A stretch of DNA of 64,000 nt from contig JAFRKV010000030.1 of assembly GCA_017431515.1 (NCBI GenBank), positions 1 to 64,000 on the forward strand, written 5' to 3'. The notes under the pieces are model-generated. The model made no database searches. It saw only the letters and a program-made list of their open reading frames with translations, and had not been told where the DNA came from. Position numbers and translations under genes: made by a program. Source of the DNA: Lachnospiraceae bacterium (GTDB lineage Bacteria; Bacillota; Clostridia; Lachnospirales; Lachnospiraceae). Shown in pieces: positions 1-7,518 of the stretch (its first letter is position 1; every line of letters begins with the position of its first letter).

Positions 1-140
1 GGAAGTGTTAGCGAAAGCGGGGCTCATTAGCTGCCTTGATTATTACAATGAGTGTCACGCTTTGAAGTTATGTTGAACCGCCGTATGCCGAACGGCACGT
101 GCGGTGGTGTGAGAGGGGGATGAAATTCCCCCTACTCGAT
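1..140 (+). mobile_element. Group II intron, 3' end only (domains V and VI)
   Basis: Positions 75-108 form a 34-nt hairpin of the size and layout of group II intron domain V: a GAACCGCCGT arm pairs with GCGGTGGT, and the upper stem GCCG/CGGC is closed by a short loop. Positions 109-140 form domain VI (GTGAGAGGGGG pairing with CCCCCTACTC) and end in GAT, so the 3' splice boundary is probably 140/141. The rest of the intron lies upstream of the window. The element sits just past the 3' end of the yoeB toxin gene, which is transcribed toward it. Intron class cannot be decided from this fragment. Confidence 0.8.
2..76 (+). CDS. Possible C-terminal tail of the intron-encoded reverse transcriptase/maturase (partial)
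   Basis: One frame stays open from the left edge for 24 codons and stops with TGA at 74-76, at the first bases of intron domain V. Intron-encoded proteins normally end just before domain V, so this is where the reverse transcriptase/maturase reading frame should end. The visible peptide ends in CHALKLC. No RT or maturase motif is visible in so short a piece, so the call rests on position alone. The frame could be open by chance. Confidence 0.35.
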   Translation, partial: EVLAKAGLISCLDYYNECHALKLC

Positions 141-160
141 TAGATATCTGTTGCAACAAA

Positions 161-424
161 CTATTTATCTCTATAGTGAGAGCCGCACTGAATTATTTTT
201 ACAATGCCATCCTCAATCTTGTAGACAATGCGATTCTTTTCGTCGATATGACGACTCCAATATCCGGAAAGGTCACCAGTAAGTGGCTCCGGATGACCGA
301 TACCTTTGTATCCGTTACGGTCTATGTCTTTCAAGAGTTTCTTGATTTGACGCAGAGTTTTCTTATCATTTTCTGTCCAGTATTCAAAGTCTTCCCATGC
401 ATCATCAGTCCATGATTTCGTCAT
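161..424 (-). CDS. yoeB: YoeB-family mRNA interferase toxin
   Basis: An 87-residue protein with a YoeB/RelE-fold pattern: N-terminal SWTDDAWEDFEYW, central GIGHPEPLTGDLSGYWSR, and C-terminal CGSHYRDK. The conserved E, R and H residues typical of YoeB ribosome-dependent mRNA cleavage are visible (HPEPL, YWSRHI, SHY). In the YoeB family the toxin cleaves mRNA at the ribosomal A site when it is released from its antitoxin. The start codon lies inside the end of the upstream antitoxin gene (about 20-nt overlap), so the two are translationally coupled. The 3' end points into the group II intron remnant about 20 bp away. Length is normal for the family and no disruption is seen. Confidence 0.93.
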   Translation of the reverse strand: MTKSWTDDAWEDFEYWTENDKKTLRQIKKLLKDIDRNGYKGIGHPEPLTGDLSGYWSRHIDEKNRIVYKIEDGIVKIIQCGSHYRDK

Positions 425-674
425 CCAGATTTATCTCGTGTACGGTACCGCCGTTCCTGTCCATTTCCGCAGCATTCTTTTTCAATCGATCCATATTCGT
501 GTCGGTAAAGAAAGGATCTGCTGTTATTTCAAAAGGGATGCGCTGCTCGCGGGTGACCTTGGTGGCAAACATTGTATATGCCGCCGTTACAGATAAACCC
601 ATGCTTTTGCAGGTTGCTTCCATGCGTTTTTTTAATGTTTCATCCATCCGGAAATTAACCATCGCTTGTGCCAT
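405..674 (-). CDS. RelB/DinJ-family antitoxin
   Basis: An 89-residue protein with an N-terminal ribbon-helix-helix segment (MVNFRMDETLKKRMEA, then LSVTAAYTMFATKV) and the IPFEI motif common to DinJ/RelB antitoxins. The acidic C-terminal half (EINLDDEIMD) is expected to wrap the YoeB toxin. RelB/DinJ proteins bind their own promoter and are the labile neutralising partner. A GGAGGT ribosome-binding site lies 6-7 nt upstream of the ATG. It is the first gene of the pair; yoeB overlaps its 3' end. Two tandem GTGCGCAC palindromes about 80 bp upstream are candidate operator sites. Confidence 0.92.
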   Translation of the reverse strand: MAQAMVNFRMDETLKKRMEATCKSMGLSVTAAYTMFATKVTREQRIPFEITADPFFTDTNMDRLKKNAAEMDRNGGTVHEINLDDEIMD

Positions 675-751
675 AGCTGTACCTCCTTTTTCTTCATAAT
701 AACAAGAAGTTTATACGAATGCAATCAAATTCTTTCGTTTGACTTACAACA

Positions 752-775
752 GTGTGCGCACGCAGTGTGCGCACA
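752..775. promoter_or_regulatory. Tandem palindromes, candidate autoregulatory operator of the toxin-antitoxin genes
   Basis: Two copies of the perfect palindrome GTGCGCAC lie at 754-761 and 766-773 with a 4-bp spacer, each extended to a TGTGCGCA core. Ribbon-helix-helix antitoxins usually bind repeated short palindromes next to their promoters. The site is about 80 bp upstream of the antitoxin start, which is rather far, and no clear promoter hexamer pair was found beside it. Assignment to this operon is therefore inference. The rest of 675-839 holds only the antitoxin RBS and an imperfect inverted repeat around 808-837. Confidence 0.4.
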
Positions 776-839
776 GTAATATGTATACGGATTTAGTATT
801 CCTATTTACCCGGCTTAAGCTGTTTTCCGGTAAAATGCC

Positions 840-2003
840 TTATAAAAGTGTCAACAGTTGTGAATGTCGTATAGGAAGCGATCTTGTATTCCGAACAAGA
901 ACCTGCAGACAGGCATTGATATAGCGGCGGAAGGCTTGGTTCCCCGGTTCAAAGGTTTCGGGTAATGTAAAATAGGAGAGCATATCCTTGTTGCTCATAC
1001 GAAAAGCAGGCGAATAGAGTTCCTCCGTTTGGGGTACGAAAATATCGGTTTTTCGAATGTAACAGTTACTTTTTTTTGCGGGGACACGATGCTTGCGATC
1101 CACATAATTCCCGACAGAACGATGAATCGCGGTATCTTCATCAGGCAGATAATAGTAGTTTTCCGGATCCGGGAAAAAGTATTTGAGTTCACCTTGAAGG
1201 AGTTGGACTGAAAGAGTGGCGGCATTGCCACCGACAACAAGTGAAAAGGGCGTGCAGACGGATTCGGCCCGCGCCGGGAAGGGATCAGAAGGCATAAGCG
1301 TGATTTGCAGCGTGTCCTTCGAGGGTGAAACAGAAATATCTTCAACCCGATAGTCTCCGTTCAGAAATGCCGGATAGGAGAGCATCGGAAGCAATTGCAG
1401 CATGCCGAGTACATCTTCGTAATTATGGAGGAGCAAAAGCCCTTTCGGAAGGTCGTCGTGTGTGGCGGCATAGTGTCTGTAGATCGGGATCAGATCCCCG
1501 CCGGAATAGGTGTCTTCCCGGGCTAGGTGCAGAAACGCTTCCACAGTTTTTTGCTTGAGATTCGGAAGCCCGAGGAAGCCGCGAAGCGGCGTCAGCTCTT
1601 TGTAAAGGTCGCGAACCGTATGTGATGAGAACAAGTCTGCGGATGCGGGTTGAAAGAATGGCATGAGTTCGGTATGCAGTTCTGACGCATATGCGTGAAA
1701 TTTCTCTTTCAGATACGGCAGATCAAATCCTGCGCCGTTATAGGTCAGAAGCGTTGCATGCGATTCCAATAACTTGGCAAAACGTTCCAAAAGCAGCACC
1801 TGTTCGGTTGCATCGTCCGCGAGGAACTGCTCAATGACGGCCTCATCGCCCCTTCGGTAGCCGACGCCGATCAGATAGAGATCACTCTTCTTTGCCGAAA
1901 AGCCTGTTGTTTCAATATCGAAAAACAGAGTATCTTCCGTGAAAACTTGTTCTGTAATAGATGGAAAGAGTCCCAGAGGTATACTTTTTTTTGTCGTCTG
2001 CAT
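840..2003 (-). CDS. yprB: YprB-like ribonuclease H-like 3'-5' exonuclease
   Basis: A 387-residue protein with a DEDD-superfamily exonuclease domain in its first 210 residues. ExoI is FFDIETTGF (catalytic D and E near residues 29-31), ExoII is LLTYNGAGFDLPYL, and ExoIII is HNYEDVLGML. This matches the YprB family of Firmicutes, thought to act on nucleic acid; its exact substrate is not established. The C-terminal half (about 215-387) has no recognisable domain. The gene stands alone, divergent from rnf. No good Shine-Dalgarno is visible before the ATG. The mapped minus-strand promoter is 200 bp upstream and would first transcribe the structured RNA at 2037-2207, so the two may share a transcript. 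Confidence 0.85.
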   Translation of the reverse strand: MQTTKKSIPLGLFPSITEQVFTEDTLFFDIETTGFSAKKSDLYLIGVGYRRGDEAVIEQFLADDATEQVLLLERFAKLLESHATLLTYNGAGFDLPYLKEKFHAYASELHTELMPFFQPASADLFSSHTVRDLYKELTPLRGFLGLPNLKQKTVEAFLHLAREDTYSGGDLIPIYRHYAATHDDLPKGLLLLHNYEDVLGMLQLLPMLSYPAFLNGDYRVEDISVSPSKDTLQITLMPSDPFPARAESVCTPFSLVVGGNAATLSVQLLQGELKYFFPDPENYYYLPDEDTAIHRSVGNYVDRKHRVPAKKSNCYIRKTDIFVPQTEELYSPAFRMSNKDMLSYFTLPETFEPGNQAFRRYINACLQVLVRNTRSLPIRHSQLLTLL

Positions 2004-2036
2004 GGCTATTCTGAAATCTTAAATGTGAGATACTGT

Positions 2037-2207
2037 TTGGGGACTGAGATTGCGGGAAAAGCCATCAAGCATGTGAAGGACATAGGAAGTTGCAAAAGAA
2101 TAATAGCGAACATTATGAGAAACCAAGTTCCGAAATACAGTGAGCGGTATTCTTTGCAACTTTTTCCAGCGAAAATGTGAAAAGGCTTTTCCTGCGATAA
2201 CGCCCAA
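2037..2207 (-). ncRNA. Structured RNA of about 171 nt, candidate 6S-like RNA
   Basis: Nested inverted repeats fold the whole stretch into one long rod. The outer pair is TTGGG (2037-2041) with CCCAA (2203-2207). Next comes GCGGGAAAAGCC (about 2052-2063) with GGCTTTTCCTGC (2184-2195), and then AAGTTGCAAAAGAATA (about 2088-2103) with TATTCTTTGCAACTT (about 2148-2162). A large unpaired bubble separates the second and third stems. A long hairpin with a closing stem, central bubble and upper stem is the hallmark of 6S RNA, which mimics an open promoter. An extended -10 at 2213-2221 on the minus strand would start transcription at the first base of the closing stem. Caution: two closing-stem pairs are G.U on the plus strand but A.C on the minus strand, so the strand is not certain. 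No oligo-U terminator is seen. Confidence 0.45.
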
Positions 2208-2212
2208 GTAGA

Positions 2213-2221
2213 ATTATAGCA
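2213..2221 (-). promoter_or_regulatory. Extended -10 promoter (minus strand) for the structured RNA and/or yprB
   Basis: Read on the minus strand the site is TGCTATAAT, a perfect extended -10. No matching -35 is seen at 17 bp, as is common for extended -10 promoters. The predicted start, near 2205-2206, coincides with the 5' edge of the closing stem of the RNA. Confidence 0.6.
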
Positions 2222-2258
2222 GAAAATCAAAAATTAGTGGTTTCCAAATGTTTGTTTA

Positions 2259-2267
2259 TGTTATAAT
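2259..2267 (+). promoter_or_regulatory. Extended -10 promoter of the rnf operon
   Basis: TGTTATAAT is a perfect extended -10 on the plus strand. It lies about 113 bp upstream of the rnfC start codon and back-to-back with the minus-strand promoter 40 bp away. No strong -35 is present. The leader of about 105 nt shows no evident riboswitch. Confidence 0.6.
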
Positions 2268-2379
2268 GTTACCTATGTAGGGCAAAATTTTCAAAGAAAC
2301 TGTAAATTTTGCACAAAAAAGATCCCGGATGAGGAGAGAACAAAGATGGGATCAAAAGAAGAAGGAAGGGGTTAAAAGC

Positions 2380-3699
2380 ATGAGTTTACGAACATTCAAA
2401 GGCGGAGTTCATCCCTTTGAAGGGAAGGAGATGTCCAAGGACAAGCCGATCACCGAACTGCTTCCGAAAGGGCTGCTCGTCTATCCCATGTCTCAGCACA
2501 TCGGCGCTCCGGCGACACCGATCGTGAACGTGGGGGATTCCGTATTGAAGGGGCAGAAGATTGCGGAAGCCGGCGGCTTCGTATCATCGCCCATTTTTGC
2601 GTCTGTTTCCGGCGTAGTAAAGGCAATCGAGCCGCACCGGGTACCGACGGGTGATATGGTGCAGTCCATCGTGATCGAAAGTGACGGACAGTTTATCGAG
2701 ACCACCTATTCCCCGGTGGACGATGTGACCAAGCTCTCCCGGGAGGAGATCATTGACCGCATTAAGGAAGGCGGCGTGGTCGGTATGGGGGGCGCGGGTT
2801 TCCCGACCCATGTGAAGCTGTCGCCGAAGGAGCCGGACAAGATCGACCGCGTGATCGCAAACTGCGCGGAGTGTGAGCCGTATCTGACTTCGGATTATCG
2901 GATTATGCTGGAGTACACCGAGAAGCTGGTGGAGGGGATGAAGATCATCCTCCAGCTGTTCCCGAATGCGCAGGGGATTTTCGGCGTGGAGAATAACAAG
3001 CCGGATTGCATCGAGAAACTGGAAGAGGCCATCAAAGGCGAGCCGCGGCTTTCCGTTTGCCCGTTGGCGACGAAGTACCCACAGGGTGGCGAGCGTCAGA
3101 TGATTTATGCCGTTACAGGCCGCATGATCAATTCCAAGATGCTGCCTGCGGATGCGGGATGCGTCGTGGACAATGTGGAGACGATCACATCCGTTTATGA
3201 CGCGGTGAAGCTGGGCCGGCCGAATATGGAGCGGATTTTTACCGTGACCGGCGATGCAGTGGCGGATCCGCGGAATTTCAAATTCTGCATGGGCACCAGT
3301 TATCAGGAGCTTTTGGATGCGGCAGGCGGATTCAAGCAGCAGCCTGAAAAGATGATCTCCGGCGGCACGATGATGGGATTTGCTTTGTTTGATCTGGACG
3401 TGCCGACCACCAAGACGACCTCGGCGCTGCTTTGCCTGACGAAGGATGAGGTTTCCCGGGCGAAGGGCACGGCCTGCATCAATTGCGGCCGCTGCGTAGA
3501 GGCTTGCCCGGAGCTTTTGGTGCCGTCTAAACTCGCAAAGTTTTCCGAAAAAGGAAAGAGCGAGGACTTCGAAAAATGGCACGGACTGGAATGCGTGGAG
3601 TGCGGCAGCTGCAGTTTTATCTGCCCGGCAAAACGCCCGCTGGCTCAGGCCATTAAGGACATGAAAAAAGACATTCTTGCGGCGAAACGTAAGAAATAA
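2380..3699 (+). CDS. rnfC: Rnf electron transport complex subunit C
   Basis: RnfC is the NADH- and FMN-binding peripheral subunit of the Rnf complex, which couples ferredoxin:NAD+ electron transfer to ion translocation. The 439-residue protein shows the Complex I 51-kDa-like nucleotide-binding segment (GGVVGMGGAGFPTHVK) and a C-terminal pair of [4Fe-4S] motifs: CINCGRCVEAC (C366, C369, C372, C376) and CVECGSCSFIC (C405, C408, C411, C415). The frame is open from 2329, but the ATG at 2380 (MSLRTFKGG) matches the family N-terminus and has a GGAAGGGG ribosome-binding site. It is the first gene of the rnf operon. Confidence 0.95.
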   Translation: MSLRTFKGGVHPFEGKEMSKDKPITELLPKGLLVYPMSQHIGAPATPIVNVGDSVLKGQKIAEAGGFVSSPIFASVSGVVKAIEPHRVPTGDMVQSIVIESDGQFIETTYSPVDDVTKLSREEIIDRIKEGGVVGMGGAGFPTHVKLSPKEPDKIDRVIANCAECEPYLTSDYRIMLEYTEKLVEGMKIILQLFPNAQGIFGVENNKPDCIEKLEEAIKGEPRLSVCPLATKYPQGGERQMIYAVTGRMINSKMLPADAGCVVDNVETITSVYDAVKLGRPNMERIFTVTGDAVADPRNFKFCMGTSYQELLDAAGGFKQQPEKMISGGTMMGFALFDLDVPTTKTTSALLCLTKDEVSRAKGTACINCGRCVEACPELLVPSKLAKFSEKGKSEDFEKWHGLECVECGSCSFICPAKRPLAQAIKDMKKDILAAKRKK

Positions 3700-3726
3700 C
3701 AGCATCGCTTGGAAAGGAGAACAAAA

Positions 3727-4686
3727 GTGAGTGATATGTTGAAAGTTTCCTCTTCGCCGCATGTGCGGGAGAAAGATACGACAAGCCGGATCATGCTTTA
3801 TGTGATCATCGCGCTGGCTCCGGCGTCGATCTTCGGAATTGTAAACTTCGGGTGGCATGCAGCCTTGTTGATTGCGGTCTGTATTGCTTCCTGTGTGGGC
3901 ACGGAATGGGTGTTCAATAAAATTGTGAAAAAACCGACCACCATCGGAGATCTGTCCGCGGTAGTAACGGGACTTTTGCTGGCCTTAAATCTGCCGCCGG
4001 CGCTTCCCTGGTGGATGGCGCTGCTTGGCAGCGTGTTTGCCATCGCCATTGTGAAATGCCTGTTTGGCGGTCTCGGGCAGAACTTCATGAACCCGGCTCT
4101 CGGCGCGCGTTGTTTCCTGATCACCGCATTCGCTGCGAATATGACGAGTTATTCGGCGAGCCGTTTTGCGGCGGATACCTTCACCGGCGCGACGCCGCTT
4201 GCAATCATCAAGAACGGTGACGGCTATGTGAATACCATGGATATGCTTCTCGGCAAGACCGCCGGCACCATCGGCGAGACCTCGACGCTTCTGATCCTGA
4301 TCGGGGCGATCTTCCTGATTCTCATGGGTGTGATCGATCTTCGGATTCCGGGTGCGTATATCATTACCTTCGTGGTATTTCTCCTGTTGTTTTCCGGCAG
4401 AGGATTCGACTGGAATTATCTGGTAGCGCAGCTTTGCGGTGGCGGACTGATGCTGGGCGCCTTCTTTATGGCGACAGACTACGTGACCAGTCCGATCACG
4501 CCGATGGGGCAGATCATCTTCGGCATCTGCTGCGGACTGCTGACCGGTATTTTCCGTTTGTTCGGCGCGAACGCGGAGGGGGTTTCCTTTGCGATCATCA
4601 TCAGCAACCTCTTAGTGCCGATCATTGAGAAATACACGATTCCGAAGGCCTTTGGTCTGAAGAAGGAAAAGGAGGCGAAATCATGA
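3727..4686 (+). CDS. rnfD: Rnf electron transport complex subunit D
   Basis: RnfD is an integral membrane subunit carrying a covalent FMN and helping form the ion path. This 319-residue protein has about nine hydrophobic segments, beginning LYVIIALAPASIFGIVNF. The flavinylation motif TGAT is visible in DTFTGATPLA, with the FMN-accepting threonine near residue 156; ApbE (present at 10662-11690) would attach it. The start is taken as GTG at 3727, seven bases after GGAG; the in-frame ATG at 3736 is too far from that site. The stop overlaps the rnfG start (ATGA), indicating translational coupling. Confidence 0.94.
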   Translation: MSDMLKVSSSPHVREKDTTSRIMLYVIIALAPASIFGIVNFGWHAALLIAVCIASCVGTEWVFNKIVKKPTTIGDLSAVVTGLLLALNLPPALPWWMALLGSVFAIAIVKCLFGGLGQNFMNPALGARCFLITAFAANMTSYSASRFAADTFTGATPLAIIKNGDGYVNTMDMLLGKTAGTIGETSTLLILIGAIFLILMGVIDLRIPGAYIITFVVFLLLFSGRGFDWNYLVAQLCGGGLMLGAFFMATDYVTSPITPMGQIIFGICCGLLTGIFRLFGANAEGVSFAIIISNLLVPIIEKYTIPKAFGLKKEKEAKS

Positions 4687-5300
4687 AATCGAGTCCGACA
4701 AAAAAGATCCTTCATGACGCGCTGATCCTGACGGCATTTACACTGGTGCTTGGCTTTGTGCTCGGCGGGGTGCATGAGATTACCAAAGACCGGATCCTGG
4801 CATCCGAGCTTGCCACGGAAGAAGCCGCATACCGCGCGGTATTCACCGAGGGAGAAACTTTTGAAGAGTTGGAAAAAGCGATGGAAGAGGTCAACATTTT
4901 CCTCGAGCAGAATGGGTACAAGGATACCATCAAGAGCATCAAGACGGCAAAAGATGCATCAGGTGACACGTTGGGATATGTTGTGAATGTGGTGGCCAAT
5001 GATGGCAGTCAGTCCAGCATTTCTTTCTCGGTTGGCATCACCAGCGACGGCACCATCAACGGCTATTGTATTACCGATATCGCAGAGACTCCCGGACTCG
5101 GCAGCAAGGCGGAAGACGAAGAGTTTGCTTCGCAGTTCCGCAACAAATCCGTGGACGAATTTGAAGTGGTGAAATCGGATGCGAACGATGAAGATGAGAT
5201 CGAGGCGATCACCGGTGCGACGATTACCAGCCGTGCCATGGCAAACGGAGTCAACGCTGCGGTGGAAGTATTCAAAGAATACTTGCAGGACGAGTTATAA
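4683..5300 (+). CDS. rnfG: Rnf electron transport complex subunit G
   Basis: RnfG is a single-span membrane protein whose FMN-binding domain faces outward and carries a covalent FMN on threonine. The 205-residue protein has one N-terminal transmembrane helix (residues about 12-30, ALILTAFTLVLGFVLGG) and an FMN-bind domain ending in ITGATITS, the flavinylation motif. Between them, GLGSKAEDEEF matches the family. It overlaps rnfD by four bases. The predicted FMN link depends on ApbE. Confidence 0.95.
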   Translation: MKSSPTKKILHDALILTAFTLVLGFVLGGVHEITKDRILASELATEEAAYRAVFTEGETFEELEKAMEEVNIFLEQNGYKDTIKSIKTAKDASGDTLGYVVNVVANDGSQSSISFSVGITSDGTINGYCITDIAETPGLGSKAEDEEFASQFRNKSVDEFEVVKSDANDEDEIEAITGATITSRAMANGVNAAVEVFKEYLQDEL

Positions 5301-5318
5301 GGCGATCGGGAGGTTAAA

Positions 5319-6044
5319 ATGAAAGAAAATGTCTATCTGGAAAGATTAAAAAACGGATTGATCACAGAGAATCCCACGTTCGTGCTGATGCTCGGGATGT
5401 GTCCGACACTGGCGGTGACGACCTCCGTGATCAACGGCATCGGAATGGGTCTTTCGACCACCGTTGTACTGGTGTGCGCGAACCTGCTCATTTCCCTGTT
5501 TCGAAAAGTGATTCCGGACGGAGTCCGGATGCCGGCCTTTATCGTGATCGTGGCATCGCTCGTGACGGTGGTGCAGTTTTTGATGCAGGCCTATCTCAAT
5601 TCTCTGTACGGTGCATTGGGGCTTTATATCCCGCTGATCGTGGTGAACTGTATCATCCTGGGACGCGCGGAAAGCTATGCAAGCAAAAATCCTGTGCTTC
5701 CGTCCATCTTTGACGGCATCGGCATGGGACTGGGATTTACCTTCGGCCTCTGCTGCCTTGGCGCTGTCAGAGAGTTGCTGGGTTCCGGACAGCTTTGCGG
5801 TTTTCAGGTGCTGTCCTTAAGCTGGTTTACTCCGATCACCATTTTCATTATGGCGCCTGGGGCCTTTTTGGTACTGGCCTTTCTGGTTGCGATCATGAAT
5901 GTGATTCGGAAGAAAGCCGCAGCAGCAGGGAAGCCACTCCATGAGCCGGTGGGCTGTATGTCCGGTGATTGCGCGGGCTGTGGTTTTGCAGCAAGCTGCA
6001 CGGGTAAAAGCAGCGACAAAACAGAAGGAAAGGGGGAGGCTTAA
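5319..6044 (+). CDS. rnfE: Rnf electron transport complex subunit E, with Cys-rich C-terminal tail
   Basis: RnfE is a polytopic membrane subunit related to NqrD and forms the core with RnfA. The 241-residue protein shows about six membrane segments and the conserved NGIGMGLSTT and FDGIGMGLGF stretches. After the last helix, from about residue 210, it has an extra hydrophilic tail containing CMSGDCAGCGFAASC. Four cysteines in such spacing could bind metal or an Fe-S cluster, but this is inference. The ribosome-binding site is GGGAGG. Spacing to rnfA is 3 bp. Confidence 0.94.
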   Translation: MKENVYLERLKNGLITENPTFVLMLGMCPTLAVTTSVINGIGMGLSTTVVLVCANLLISLFRKVIPDGVRMPAFIVIVASLVTVVQFLMQAYLNSLYGALGLYIPLIVVNCIILGRAESYASKNPVLPSIFDGIGMGLGFTFGLCCLGAVRELLGSGQLCGFQVLSLSWFTPITIFIMAPGAFLVLAFLVAIMNVIRKKAAAAGKPLHEPVGCMSGDCAGCGFAASCTGKSSDKTEGKGEA

Positions 6045-6047
6045 GAC

Positions 6048-6623
6048 ATGAAGACATTACTGCTCATCGCGGTCGCATCCGCAGTCGTAAATAACGTGGT
6101 ATTAAGCCAGTTCCTCGGTATCTGCCCGTTCCTCGGCGTTTCCAAGAATACGAAAACAGCAGCCGGCATGGGCGGCGCCGTGATCTTTGTCATCGGCATT
6201 TCTTCCTTTGTGACATCATTGATCTACAACTTCATTATGGTGCCGCTGCATATCGAGTACCTCCAGACGATCATCTTTATTCTGGTGATCGCGGCGCTGG
6301 TGCAGTTTGTGGAGATGTTCCTGAAAAAGAAAGTGCCGCCTCTGTATCAATCCCTCGGCGTGTATCTGCCCCTGATCACCACCAACTGTGCGGTGCTTGG
6401 CGTAGCGCTGACAAACGTGACCAAGAGTTATACCATTCTGGAAAGCGTGGTGAATGGACTTGCCACAGCGGTCGGATTCTTTATCGCGATTGTGCTGATG
6501 GCGGGGCTCCGGGAAAAAGTGGAAGACAATGACGTGCCGCAAACATTCCAGGGCACGGCGATCGTGCTGGTGACAGCGTGCCTGATGTCCATCGCGTTTA
6601 TGGGCTTTTCCGGCATGATTTAA
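6048..6623 (+). CDS. rnfA: Rnf electron transport complex subunit A
   Basis: RnfA is the integral membrane partner of RnfE; in related complexes the pair carries a buried Fe-S cluster between half-helices. The 191-residue protein starts MKTLLLIAVASAVVNNVVLS and holds the conserved QFLGICPFLGVS and TTNCAVLGVAL segments, each with the cysteine expected for the intramembrane cluster. It has about six membrane helices and a normal length. A GGGGGAGG ribosome-binding site lies in the end of rnfE. Confidence 0.95.
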   Translation: MKTLLLIAVASAVVNNVVLSQFLGICPFLGVSKNTKTAAGMGGAVIFVIGISSFVTSLIYNFIMVPLHIEYLQTIIFILVIAALVQFVEMFLKKKVPPLYQSLGVYLPLITTNCAVLGVALTNVTKSYTILESVVNGLATAVGFFIAIVLMAGLREKVEDNDVPQTFQGTAIVLVTACLMSIAFMGFSGMI

Positions 6624-6636
6624 AGGAGGAGAGAAC

Positions 6637-7464
6637 ATGGATATCACAGCAATCCTCATTGCCGCTGCCATTGTGGGTGCGGTCGGGATTATCATTGGAT
6701 TATTCTTAGGTGTTTCTGGCGAGAAGTTGAAAGTGGAGGTCGATCCGAGGGAAGAGCAGATTTTAGGCGTGCTTCCCGGAAATAACTGCGGTGGCTGCGG
6801 TTATCCCGGATGCTCCGGACTGGCTGCGGCGATCGTAAAAGGCGAAGCACCGGTCAATCAATGCCCGGTGGGTGGTGCACCGGTGGCGGTGAAAGTCGGC
6901 GAGATCATGGGCATTGCGGCGGAAGAAGGAGAGCGGCAGGTGGCCTTTGTGAAATGTTCCGGCGATTGCGAAAAAGCAAAGAACAAATATGCCTATGACG
7001 GGATCGCGGATTGCACAGCGATGCGTTATCTTCCGGGAGGCGGCCCGAAATCCTGCAGCTACGGGTGCTGCGGTTTCGGTAGCTGCGTGAAAGCCTGTCC
7101 CTTTGATGCGATCCATATCGTCAACGGCATCGCCCAGGTGGATAAGGAAGCCTGCAAAGCCTGCGGCAAATGTGTGGCGGCTTGTCCGAGACAGTTGATC
7201 GAACTGGTGCCGTATTCAGCAGAATATCTGGTGCGTTGCAGTTCCCGTGATAAAGGCAAAGCCGTCATGGATGTCTGCGCAGCGGGCTGTATCGGCTGCG
7301 GGCTTTGTCAGAAGAACTGCCCGGCGGATGCGGTGCATGTGGAAAACAACATCGCCCATATCGATCAGAGCAAGTGTCAGAGATGCGGCGCCTGCGCGGC
7401 GAAATGCCCGAAGAAGGTTATCCTCGGCGCGCTTCCTCCGGCAGAAGAAAAAGCGGTCGGCTGA
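6637..7464 (+). CDS. rnfB: Rnf electron transport complex subunit B
   Basis: RnfB accepts electrons from reduced ferredoxin. The 275-residue protein has an N-terminal membrane anchor (residues about 4-26) and a four-cysteine [4Fe-4S] domain GNNCGGCGYPGC...NQCP (C51, C54, C59, C76). Several ferredoxin-type motifs follow: CGFGSCVKAC, CKACGKCVAAC, CIGCGLCQKNC and CQRCGACAAKC. This gives a long Fe-S wire, as in clostridial RnfB. The ribosome-binding site is AAGGAGG. It is the last rnf gene; a flavodoxin-like gene follows after 54 bp. Confidence 0.95.
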   Translation: MDITAILIAAAIVGAVGIIIGLFLGVSGEKLKVEVDPREEQILGVLPGNNCGGCGYPGCSGLAAAIVKGEAPVNQCPVGGAPVAVKVGEIMGIAAEEGERQVAFVKCSGDCEKAKNKYAYDGIADCTAMRYLPGGGPKSCSYGCCGFGSCVKACPFDAIHIVNGIAQVDKEACKACGKCVAACPRQLIELVPYSAEYLVRCSSRDKGKAVMDVCAAGCIGCGLCQKNCPADAVHVENNIAHIDQSKCQRCGACAAKCPKKVILGALPPAEEKAVG

Positions 7465-7518
7465 ATCCGGCGTGCGGGGAAATGACCATTGACGCCAGGA
7501 AAGGATAGCGCATATCGT

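Noticed and set aside
808..837. Inverted repeat TTTACCCGG / CCGGTAAA as a yprB terminator
   Set aside because: The stem has a mismatch and long loop and is not followed by a T-run in the direction of yprB transcription.
2584..3858. A long minus-strand open frame opposite rnfC
   Set aside because: The encoded peptide is rich in His, Arg and Leu with no family pattern, while the plus strand is clearly RnfC.
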